A stretch of DNA of 64,000 nucleotides from Akkermansia muciniphila. Its GTDB lineage: Bacteria; Verrucomicrobiota; Verrucomicrobiia; Verrucomicrobiales; Akkermansiaceae. Position numbers and translations under genes: made by a program. The notes below the pieces were generated by a model that saw only the letters and a list, made by a program, of their open reading frames with translations, searched no databases and was not told the DNA's origin. Shown here in pieces: positions 42,722 through 50,417 of the stretch. The stretch spans positions 1 to 64,000 of the forward strand of contig CAMCCX010000003.1 of assembly GCA_945873305.1 (NCBI GenBank), given 5' to 3'. Position 1 is the first letter of the stretch; every line of letters begins with the position of its first letter.

Positions 42722-44200
42722 TCAGGTTCTTTGGATTTGAAAGCGCTCGACGTTCCAGCCGGCGTGGGAGTCGGCGGGGATTTTTTCGGGGGTGAGGCCG
42801 GTGGTTTTGCCGGGGCCGTCGATGGTCCATTTCACGCGCTGGCCGTCGGCGGTGACAGCGTGCTCGTAGGCGGCGATCGCGAGCAGATCGAGCATTTCAT
42901 CGAGGTCAGTGGCGGCGAAATCCGAAGTCATGACGACGCTGGATTTCTCCGGTAGCAGACGGGCGACGAGGCGGGCGGCGCGTTGCGGAGTCAGGGCGAG
43001 GCGCTGGCGTTCGCGGAGGGCGGCGAGTGTTTCCTCGGCGGTTTCATCGCGGCCGCCGGAGTCGCTGCCGAAGGTGAGATCGGCCGGTGCTTTCACGCGG
43101 CGGGTGCGGGCGAGCGACTCGCTGCCGAAGAAGAATTTCACCTCGGGCACGAGCGGCGCGAAGTCCGGCTCGGCGTCGCGCATGGCGGCGAGGCGGGTGC
43201 CTTCGTGGGCGGCGTTGATGGCGTCGCAGTAGGCTTTGACGATTTCCGGGCGGCGGCCACGGAGCTCGGTTTGGTAGCGGTAGCGTTGTTGGGAAAGTTG
43301 GTTGAACGAGGCCATCCGGGCGTCGATGGCATCGGCGACGAGGCGGATCGCGGAGAGTCGGTGTTCGAGGTCGCGCAGGGCTTTTTCCGCGCGGTGGTAG
43401 GCTTCGTTTTCATCCCAGTGGTAGTGGGCGGCGAGTCCTTCTGCGAGGCGCTCTTTGACGAGTGGATCGTCGCGGCGATCGGCGATGTAGGAGCGCAGGA
43501 CCTGCAACCGGGGCAGCAGGCCGTTTCTACGGAGCGCGTCGTAGCAAACCATGTGCTGGCCCGCGCCGAACTCGGAGTAGAGCAGCCGCAGGGTTTCCGC
43601 AGGCGAGTCGCTGAGGCGTTGGCGGCGGTCGAAGAGCGAGATGAGCTTTTCCACGCCGTGGAGCTGGATGATCGCGCTTTCGAGGCGCGCGTTGCAGTCG
43701 GTGACGGTGCTGCGGATTTCGTCGGATTCCTGCAGACGCGGGTCGAGGATGTTCGGGCGTTCGAGGGTTTCGCAAACGCCGCGGACGGTGTCGGCGAAGG
43801 TTTTGAGCTCGGCGATTTCATCCTCGGCGAGTTCGCGCAGCAGCCGGAGCAACGGGCGCAGGCCGGGGGAAACGAGAGCCCAGCGTTCGTGCAGGCCGAG
43901 TTGCTGGTCTTCGAGCCAGCGGGAATCGCAGAGGCGGTTGAAAAACTGGCCGGCGCGCTGGCGGGCGTCGCGCAGGGACGCGCCTTCGTCGTCGTCGAGC
44001 ACGATGTCCGGGTGCGCGGCGAGGATTTCCCGGATCAGGGCGATGGCCTCGGCGTGGGGAATCCGCCCGGCCTCGCCCGCGACGTCGGCCAGGCGTTCCG
44101 CGCAATCGACGTAAATCGCCGCCGACGGCCGGGTCAGCGGGCGGAAAAAATCCCGCGAGACGGAGGCGAGGAGCTTTTCACTGAGATTCGGCGGGGACAT
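42722..44200 (-). CDS. jetA: Wadjet component JetA (DUF3375-like, MukF-like)
   Basis: 492-aa helical protein from MSPPNLSEKLLASVSRDFFRPL, first gene of the jetABCD order. Confidence 0.85.
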   Translation of the reverse strand: MSPPNLSEKLLASVSRDFFRPLTRPSAAIYVDCAERLADVAGEAGRIPHAEAIALIREILAAHPDIVLDDDEGASLRDARQRAGQFFNRLCDSRWLEDQQLGLHERWALVSPGLRPLLRLLRELAEDEIAELKTFADTVRGVCETLERPNILDPRLQESDEIRSTVTDCNARLESAIIQLHGVEKLISLFDRRQRLSDSPAETLRLLYSEFGAGQHMVCYDALRRNGLLPRLQVLRSYIADRRDDPLVKERLAEGLAAHYHWDENEAYHRAEKALRDLEHRLSAIRLVADAIDARMASFNQLSQQRYRYQTELRGRRPEIVKAYCDAINAAHEGTRLAAMRDAEPDFAPLVPEVKFFFGSESLARTRRVKAPADLTFGSDSGGRDETAEETLAALRERQRLALTPQRAARLVARLLPEKSSVVMTSDFAATDLDEMLDLLAIAAYEHAVTADGQRVKWTIDGPGKTTGLTPEKIPADSHAGWNVERFQIQRT

Positions 44201-44340
44201 GCGGTGAGGCCGAGCTTTATGGCTGCGGAACGGGCAACCCAAGCAAGAACTGTCCGGCCGAATCCGAATTATCGAAAAAATCGAGTTGCATCCAAAGCCC
44301 GGTGAAGTCATCCAAGGGGCTGTTAATCCCTATATTTCCT

Positions 44341-44577
44341 ATGGCTGACCGCGAAGACAAGAATGTGGAAAACGTGCCCGGCAAGTTCTATGTGGACAGC
44401 CAGTGCATCGATTGTGATCTCTGCCGGGAGACCGCGCCGAACAATTTCACCCGTGCCGAAGACGAGGGTTATTCCTACGTTTTCAAGCAACCCGAAAACG
44501 ACGAGGAAATCGCGCAATGCCGCGAAGCCATGGAAGGCTGCCCGGTGGAGGCCATCGGCGAAGATGGCGACGCCTAA
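44341..44577 (+). CDS. 4Fe-4S ferredoxin
   Basis: FYVDSQCIDCDLCRETAPNNF...REAMEGCPVEAIG. Confidence 0.9.
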   Translation: MADREDKNVENVPGKFYVDSQCIDCDLCRETAPNNFTRAEDEGYSYVFKQPENDEEIAQCREAMEGCPVEAIGEDGDA

Positions 44578-44590
44578 GCGCCACGCCGCG

Positions 44591-44962
44591 ATGAAAAAGC
44601 CGCCGCGTTCCAGCAGAATCCGAGAGGAAATCCTGCGGGAATGGCGCGGTGCCGAAGAGCCGGCGGATCTCAACGCCGGCATTCATCTCGCGCAGAAATT
44701 CGTGGCCGCCATCCTGCGTGCCGCCGGGGCGGAAGATGGGTTGCACGAGGACCAAGTCCGCGCGACTTGGAAAGAGCTCGCCGGCGATTTCATCGCCCGC
44801 CACACCGAGCCGATTTCCGTGAAAGGCGGCAATCTCGTCCTGCGCGTGACCCAGCCGGCGCTGCGCTTCCAACTGGAGCAAATGAAACCGATGCTCCTCA
44901 CCCGCATCCGCAACCAACTCGGCGAGGGGCGGATCAAATCCATCAAGTTCCAACTCGGCTAA
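44591..44962 (+). CDS. DciA/DUF721-like protein
   Basis: VRATWKELAGDFIARHTEPISVKGGNLVLRVTQPALRFQLEQMKPMLLTRIRNQLGEGRIKSIKFQLG. Confidence 0.8.
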   Translation: MKKPPRSSRIREEILREWRGAEEPADLNAGIHLAQKFVAAILRAAGAEDGLHEDQVRATWKELAGDFIARHTEPISVKGGNLVLRVTQPALRFQLEQMKPMLLTRIRNQLGEGRIKSIKFQLG

Positions 44963-44974
44963 CTCCCCTTCCTC

Positions 44975-46027
44975 ATGTTTCGCAATCTCATCTTCGACTG
45001 GTCCGGCACGCTGGTGGACGATCTCGGCCCGGTGATCGAGGCGACGAACGCCGTCCTCGGGAAATATGAAATCGCCGCGTTTGATCGCGAAAGTTTCCGT
45101 CGCGCCTTCCGGCTGCCTTACCGGGAATTCTATGCCGAGCAGCTGCCGAACGTCCCGCTGGAGGAACTCGAGGCCCATTTCCGCCCGGCCTTCGACGCCG
45201 CCGTCACTCCCGTCACCGTGCTGCCGCATGCCCGCGAAAAACTTGAATGGTGCACCGCCCTCGGCATCCGCACGTTTGTCCTCACTTCGATGGACTCGCT
45301 CGCTTTCGAGCGCCAGATGGACGATTTCGGTCTCCGCCACCATTTCGAGGCGACCTATTCCGGCGTTTTGGACAAGCGGGAAATCATCCACCAAATCCTC
45401 GAAACCCACGGGCTCAATCCGGCCGAGACCGCCTTCGTCGGCGACATGACGCACGACGTGGAAACCGCGCGTCACGGCGGCATTTCCTCCATCGCCGTGC
45501 TCACCGGCTACAACCACGCGGAGATCCTCGCCGCCGTCCGCCCGGACCTCACGGTGCCCGACCTCGGCGTCCTCCGCACTTTGCTCGACCGCCGCCGCGG
45601 CGTTTCCCGCCCCGTCGCCACCGTCGGCGCGCTGATTCACGATGGAAACGGCCACGTCCTCATGGTCCGCACTCACAAATGGGGCGACCGCTGGGGCATC
45701 CCCGGCGGAAAAATCGAGCGCGGAGAATCCTCCACCGACGCCCTCCGCCGCGAGATCCGCGAGGAAACCGGACTTGAGCTCCGCGAGATCGAGTTCGCCC
45801 TCGTTCAGGACTGCATCGACTCGCCCGAATTCCAGCGTCCGGAGCATTTCCTCCTGCTCAACTACGTCGCGCGCGCCACCTCCACCGCCGTCGAGCTCAA
45901 CGACGAAGCCGAGGAATTCCGCTGGCTCTCCCCCGCCGACGCCCTCGCCCTCAATCTCAACCAGCCCACCCGTTTCCTGCTGATGGAAGCCCTCGATCGC
46001 GACCTCATCTCCCATGCATCCGCCTGA
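44975..46027 (+). CDS. Fused HAD phosphatase - Nudix hydrolase
   Basis: N-terminal HAD LIFDWSGTLVDDLG...FVGDMTHDVETARHGG; C-terminal Nudix box GIPGGKIERGESSTDALRREIREETGLEL. Confidence 0.92.
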   Translation: MFRNLIFDWSGTLVDDLGPVIEATNAVLGKYEIAAFDRESFRRAFRLPYREFYAEQLPNVPLEELEAHFRPAFDAAVTPVTVLPHAREKLEWCTALGIRTFVLTSMDSLAFERQMDDFGLRHHFEATYSGVLDKREIIHQILETHGLNPAETAFVGDMTHDVETARHGGISSIAVLTGYNHAEILAAVRPDLTVPDLGVLRTLLDRRRGVSRPVATVGALIHDGNGHVLMVRTHKWGDRWGIPGGKIERGESSTDALRREIREETGLELREIEFALVQDCIDSPEFQRPEHFLLLNYVARATSTAVELNDEAEEFRWLSPADALALNLNQPTRFLLMEALDRDLISHASA

Positions 46028-46370
46028 CACCATCGAGATCCGCCGCCTGCGCGTCAGCACCCTCATCGGCGTGCCCGACGAGGAACGCGCCGTTTCCCAA
46101 ACGCTGCTCGTCACCGTCCGCATGACCCCGTCGCAAGGTTTCGACGGCTTGGCGGATGAAATTTCCCGGACCGTTGATTATTACGCCGTCTCGCAGGAAA
46201 TCGAGACCCTCGCCGCCGCCCGCCCGCGCCGCCTCATCGAGACGCTCGCCGTGGAAATCGCCGGCCACCTCCTCCGAAATCACCCGTTGCAACACGTCGC
46301 CATCAGCATCGAGAAACACATCCTTCCGAACACCGAGTGCGTCGCCGTGCACATCGAGAGGCGGCGTTAG
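46014..46370 (+). CDS. folB: Dihydroneopterin aldolase family
   Basis: IEIRRLRVSTLIGVPDEERAVSQTLLVTVRM...TVDYYAVSQEIE...RRLIETLAVEIAGHLL...VAISIEKHILPNTECVAVHIER. Confidence 0.85.
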   Translation: MHPPDTIEIRRLRVSTLIGVPDEERAVSQTLLVTVRMTPSQGFDGLADEISRTVDYYAVSQEIETLAAARPRRLIETLAVEIAGHLLRNHPLQHVAISIEKHILPNTECVAVHIERRR

Positions 46371-46419
46371 TCTCGTTTCCTTGACCTGACGGGTTTCCGC
46401 GTGCAGTCTGCGCCTCAAA

Positions 46420-47046
46420 ATGAAATCAACCTTCCTTAACTATCTGCCGATTTTCGGGCTCGCGGCATTCGTGCTGAACTCCTGCGGGCCGACAGTTCCC
46501 GGACAGTCCAACTACCTCAAAGGACTCGGCGGACCGATCCACCAACAGACGTCCGGCGGACCGCACCACCCGCCACCGGCCATCCCGGACGACGTTTCCT
46601 ACTGGGACGGCGACAGCGCGACGGGCAGCCCGCTGATCAAAATCAACCGCGGCCAGCAGAAGGCGTTTTTCTACAAAGGCGGCGTGCTGGTGGGGATTTC
46701 CCGGATTTCCAGCGGCACCGAAGACCACGGAACTCCTCCCGGGAAATATAAAATCACGGAAAAGCACGCGGACCACGTTTCGTCGGTTTACGGCGTTTTC
46801 AAAAGCAAGGCCACCGGGATGACGACCAATGACAACGTGGACATCCGGGTGGATAAAATTCCTCCGGGAGAGATTTTCTACAACGCGCCGATGCCGAATT
46901 TCATGCGCTTCAACGGCGGAATCGGGATGCACACCGGCTATCTTCCGGGCTACGCGGCCTCGCACGGCTGCATCCGGATGCCGCACCACATGTCCACCCA
47001 CTTTTTCGAAAACGTCCAGCTCGGCACGCCCGTCATCGTCGAATGA
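46420..47046 (+). CDS. L,D-transpeptidase (YkuD), lipoprotein
   Basis: Lipobox VLNSCG; catalytic HTGYLPGYAASHGCIRMP. Confidence 0.92.
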   Translation: MKSTFLNYLPIFGLAAFVLNSCGPTVPGQSNYLKGLGGPIHQQTSGGPHHPPPAIPDDVSYWDGDSATGSPLIKINRGQQKAFFYKGGVLVGISRISSGTEDHGTPPGKYKITEKHADHVSSVYGVFKSKATGMTTNDNVDIRVDKIPPGEIFYNAPMPNFMRFNGGIGMHTGYLPGYAASHGCIRMPHHMSTHFFENVQLGTPVIVE

Positions 47047-47411
47047 ACCCAGACACGCCATTTCTCCCGAACTCCGGAAAAACCTTGGAAATCACTCCCG
47101 CCGAGGTGGCGGCGTGGGTCGCGCTGCCGCCCGAGCAACGGCCGCGGCTGATTGATTGCCGGGAGGCCGACGAGCTGGCGATTTGCCAAATCGCCGGCAA
47201 CGAGTGGTTCCCGCTCGGCAGCTTTTCCGAGGCTGGCACCCGACTGACGGCGGACGCTGCCCGCGGGGCCGTCGTTTACTGCCACCACGGCGTGCGCTCG
47301 CTGCGCGGCACCTTGTTTTTGCGGGCGCACGGGGTGAAAAACGCGTTTTCCATGACCGGCGGCATCGAGGCTTGGTCGCGGCTCATCGATCCGGAAACGC
47401 CACGTTATTAA
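47043..47411 (+). CDS. Rhodanese-like domain protein
   Basis: LIDCREADELAICQIAGNEWFPLG...VVYCHHGVRSLRGTLFLRAHGVKNAFSMTGGIEAWS. Confidence 0.9.
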   Translation: MNPDTPFLPNSGKTLEITPAEVAAWVALPPEQRPRLIDCREADELAICQIAGNEWFPLGSFSEAGTRLTADAARGAVVYCHHGVRSLRGTLFLRAHGVKNAFSMTGGIEAWSRLIDPETPRY

Positions 47412-47412
47412 T

Positions 47413-47464
47413 AGGGGGCAGGGACGTCCCGTCCCTGCGTGGGGACGAGACGTCCCCACCCCCT
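47413..47464. repeat. 52-bp double-palindromic repeat, copy B, between convergent genes
   Basis: agggggcaGGGACGTCCCGTCCCTgcgtGGGGACGAGACGTCCCCaccccct; reverse complement matches 18720-18771. Confidence 0.8.
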
Positions 47465-47786
47465 AGGATTTTCGGGCCTCGGCGCACACCCAGGCTCGAT
47501 ACGTTTCTGAGATTTTCTCGGGCTCCAGCGCAATGATTTCCGGCACGTCGTAAGGATGCAGCTCGGTCAGCATTTTCTCAAACTCGGGGAACGCGGCGGC
47601 GGTGGTTTTGAAAATCGCGAGCGTCTCGGCGGCGGTTTCGACTTTCCCCTGCCAGCGGTAGATCGACTCCACGGCGGGCAGGAGATTGACACAAGCCGCG
47701 AGTTGCGCTTCAACTAGGACCGTGCCAATTTGTCGCGCCTGTCCGGGATCCGGGAAGGTGCAAAGGATTACTAAAACGTCGCTCAT
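47463..47786 (-). CDS. cutA: Divalent-cation tolerance protein CutA
   Basis: LVILCTFPDPGQARQIGTVLVEAQLAACVNLLPAVESIYRWQGKVE...LHPYDVPEIIAL. Confidence 0.93.
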   Translation of the reverse strand: MSDVLVILCTFPDPGQARQIGTVLVEAQLAACVNLLPAVESIYRWQGKVETAAETLAIFKTTAAAFPEFEKMLTELHPYDVPEIIALEPEKISETYRAWVCAEARKS

Positions 47787-49008
47787 GGCCTCTCCTGAAC
47801 ACCGAAAACCCCGAACAAGCAAACTCAAGGTGAAATCCGGCTTTCTTGAAAAGCTGGTCGCCCGCTTGGATCGCGTGGTCCCCGGCGACGTCCAGCAGAT
47901 GGTCACCCGCTTGATCCGCGAGAAGGGATTTCTGGAAAAAGTCTTCGAAGCGCTCCACGAGGGCGTCATCATCCTCGACCCGAAAGGCGTGATCGGCTTC
48001 CTCAACCACGCGGCCTGCCAGTTTTTCGGGCTCGATCCGGAACGGGCGACCGGCGAGTACATCTCCACCCAGATCCGCGGGCTGGACTGGGCGACGCTGG
48101 GGAAACCCGGCCGCACGATCAGCCGCGACCTGGAGGTTTTCTATCCGGAGAACCGCTACCTGAATTTCTACCTCGCGCCGATCGACGGCGCGGAGGACGA
48201 CCACGAACCGCTCGGCTACGTGATGCTCGTCCGCGACCTCACCACCACCCGCGCGGAGGCGGAGGAAACGCTGGAATCCGAGCGCCTCAACGCGCTCACC
48301 CTGCTCGCCGCGGGCGTCGCCCATGAAATCGGCAACCCGCTCAACTCGCTCGACATCCACCTCCAACTGCTCGGCCGCAAGCTGCGCAAACTGCCGCCCG
48401 GCGACCGCGGCCCGCTGGAGGAAAACCTCACCACCGCGCGCGAGGAAATCCAGCGGCTGGACCTCATTCTCAAGCAATTCCTCCACGCCGTCCGGCCCAC
48501 CGCGCCGCTCCGCGAGAAGCAGGACCTGCACGCGATTTTACACGACACCCTGCGCCTGCTGGAACCGGAGCTCGCCTCGCGGAAAATCGCCGTGCAGCTC
48601 GATCTCGCGGATTCGCTGCCGCCCGCGTTCATCGATCCGGGCCAGTTCCAACAGGTTTTCTACAACCTCATCCGCAACGCGTTCCAGGCGATCTCCTCCG
48701 ACCAAGGCCACGTCACCATCCGCACGCGGGTCAGCGATTTCGAATACATCATCTCCATCGAGGACAACGGCACCGGCATTTCCCCGGAGCACATGGGCGC
48801 GCTGTTCGAGCCTTACCGCACCACGAAATCCTCCGGCTCCGGGCTCGGCCTGCTCATCGTGCGGCGGATCATCCGCGAACACGGCGGGGCGATCGCCATT
48901 GAGAGCGAGGAAAACCAAGGCACCCGCGTGCTGATCAATTTCCCCCACAAAGAGCGGCCGGTGCGGCTGCTCGCCGCGCCCGAACCTGATCCGGTCATCG
49001 ACCTCTAA
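47785..49008 (+). CDS. NtrB-like cytosolic PAS sensor histidine kinase
   Basis: PAS region, H-box LLAAGVAHEIGNPLNSLDIHLQLL, N-box FYNLIRNAFQAI, G-box SGSGLGLLIVRRIIREHGG; no TM segment. Confidence 0.93.
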   Translation: MASPEHRKPRTSKLKVKSGFLEKLVARLDRVVPGDVQQMVTRLIREKGFLEKVFEALHEGVIILDPKGVIGFLNHAACQFFGLDPERATGEYISTQIRGLDWATLGKPGRTISRDLEVFYPENRYLNFYLAPIDGAEDDHEPLGYVMLVRDLTTTRAEAEETLESERLNALTLLAAGVAHEIGNPLNSLDIHLQLLGRKLRKLPPGDRGPLEENLTTAREEIQRLDLILKQFLHAVRPTAPLREKQDLHAILHDTLRLLEPELASRKIAVQLDLADSLPPAFIDPGQFQQVFYNLIRNAFQAISSDQGHVTIRTRVSDFEYIISIEDNGTGISPEHMGALFEPYRTTKSSGSGLGLLIVRRIIREHGGAIAIESEENQGTRVLINFPHKERPVRLLAAPEPDPVIDL

Positions 49009-49020
49009 AATTTCACGCCC

Positions 49021-50388
49021 ATGCTCCCCACCTTGCTCATCGTAGAAGACGAACGCGCGACCCGCGAGGGGTTGCGCAGTGCGTTGGAAGAGGAATTCGA
49101 CGTTTACACGGCCTCCAGCGCGAGCGAGGCGCTGGCGATTTTGAAATCCGAGCCGATCAAAATCCTGCTCACCGACCTCCGGCTCGGCGGCGACTCGGGC
49201 ATGGACCTGCTCGACGCGGCGCTGGCCCTGCCCGAGCCGCCGGTCGCCATCATGATGACCGCCTACGGCTCGGTGGACACCGCGGTCGAGGCGATGCGCC
49301 GGGGCGCGTGGCACTTCGTCACCAAGCCGCTCAACCTCGACGAAGTGGAAATGCTGCTCAAGCGCGCTCTGCGCAACCGGACGCTCGAAACCGAAAACCA
49401 ACAGCTCGTCCAACAGGTCAAGAAATCCCACAAGCTCGACCGCCTGATCGGCAAATCCACCGCCATCGGCCGGGTTTCCGAGCTCGTCCAGCAAGTCGCG
49501 CCGACGCGGGCCACCGTGCTCATCGAGGGCGAGTCCGGCACCGGCAAGGAAGTCGTCGCGCACACGCTGCACCATCTTTCCGGCCGGCCGGCGGCGAAAA
49601 TGGTCATCGTCCACTGCGCCGCGCTCTCGCCGCAGTTGTTGGAAAGCGAGCTCTTCGGCCATGAGAAAGGCGCGTTCACCGGAGCCTCGCAACGCCGGAT
49701 CGGCCGCTTCGAGCAGGCGGACGGCGGCACGCTTTTCCTCGATGAAATCGGCGAGATCGACGCCTCCACCCAAGTGAAACTGCTGCGCGTGCTGTCCGAG
49801 CGGACCTTGGAACGCGTCGGCTCGAACTCACCGATCAAGGTCGATGTGCGGGTCATCGCCGCGACCAACAAGAACCTCAAGGAGCTGGTGGGAAAAGGAG
49901 CTTTCCGCGAAGACCTCTATTTCCGGCTCAACGTGGTGAAAATCGAAATGCCGCCGCTGCGCGACCGGCGGGAGGACATCGTCTTGCTGGCGGGAAGCTT
50001 CCTCCAGGAATTCGCCAAGGAAAACGACCGCCCGGTCAAGCCGCTAACGGACGAAGCGATGCAGCTCCTGCTCGCCTATTCGTGGCCCGGCAACGTCCGC
50101 GAACTCCGCACCGCCATCGAGCACGGCGTGGTGATGAGCAACGACCCGGTCATCGAGGCACGCCACCTGCCGCAATTCCTGCATTTCCCGGCGGCCGCCA
50201 TCGGCATTTCCACTCCGCCGACCAAAAACACCCTTGCCGCTCCGGCCGAATTCAACTTGCATGCGCTCGAAACCAATACGATCCGAGCCGCACTCTCCCT
50301 CGCCGGAGGAAACCGAACCCATGCGGCGGATCTGCTTGGCGTCAGCCGCAGAACCCTTCAGCGCAAATTGAAAGATCTCGGTTTCTGA
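49021..50388 (+). CDS. NtrC-family sigma54-dependent response regulator
   Basis: Receiver LLIVEDE...LLTDLRLGG; AAA+ GESGTGKEVVAH, GAFTGA; C-terminal Fis-type HTH IRAALSLAGGNRTHAADLLGVSRRTLQRKLKDLGF. Confidence 0.95.
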   Translation: MLPTLLIVEDERATREGLRSALEEEFDVYTASSASEALAILKSEPIKILLTDLRLGGDSGMDLLDAALALPEPPVAIMMTAYGSVDTAVEAMRRGAWHFVTKPLNLDEVEMLLKRALRNRTLETENQQLVQQVKKSHKLDRLIGKSTAIGRVSELVQQVAPTRATVLIEGESGTGKEVVAHTLHHLSGRPAAKMVIVHCAALSPQLLESELFGHEKGAFTGASQRRIGRFEQADGGTLFLDEIGEIDASTQVKLLRVLSERTLERVGSNSPIKVDVRVIAATNKNLKELVGKGAFREDLYFRLNVVKIEMPPLRDRREDIVLLAGSFLQEFAKENDRPVKPLTDEAMQLLLAYSWPGNVRELRTAIEHGVVMSNDPVIEARHLPQFLHFPAAAIGISTPPTKNTLAAPAEFNLHALETNTIRAALSLAGGNRTHAADLLGVSRRTLQRKLKDLGF

Positions 50389-50417
50389 ATTCACCGCCGC
50401 TTTTAGCCCCATTTTTC

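Noticed and set aside
42983-44305. 440-aa plus-strand ORF antisense to JetA
   Set aside because: Shadow ORF typical of GC-rich DNA; low-complexity G/A/V/E composition and no family motif, while the opposite strand is a clear Wadjet gene.
48538-49773. 411-aa minus-strand ORF
   Set aside because: Antisense to the histidine kinase and NtrC-like genes, whose motifs are unambiguous.
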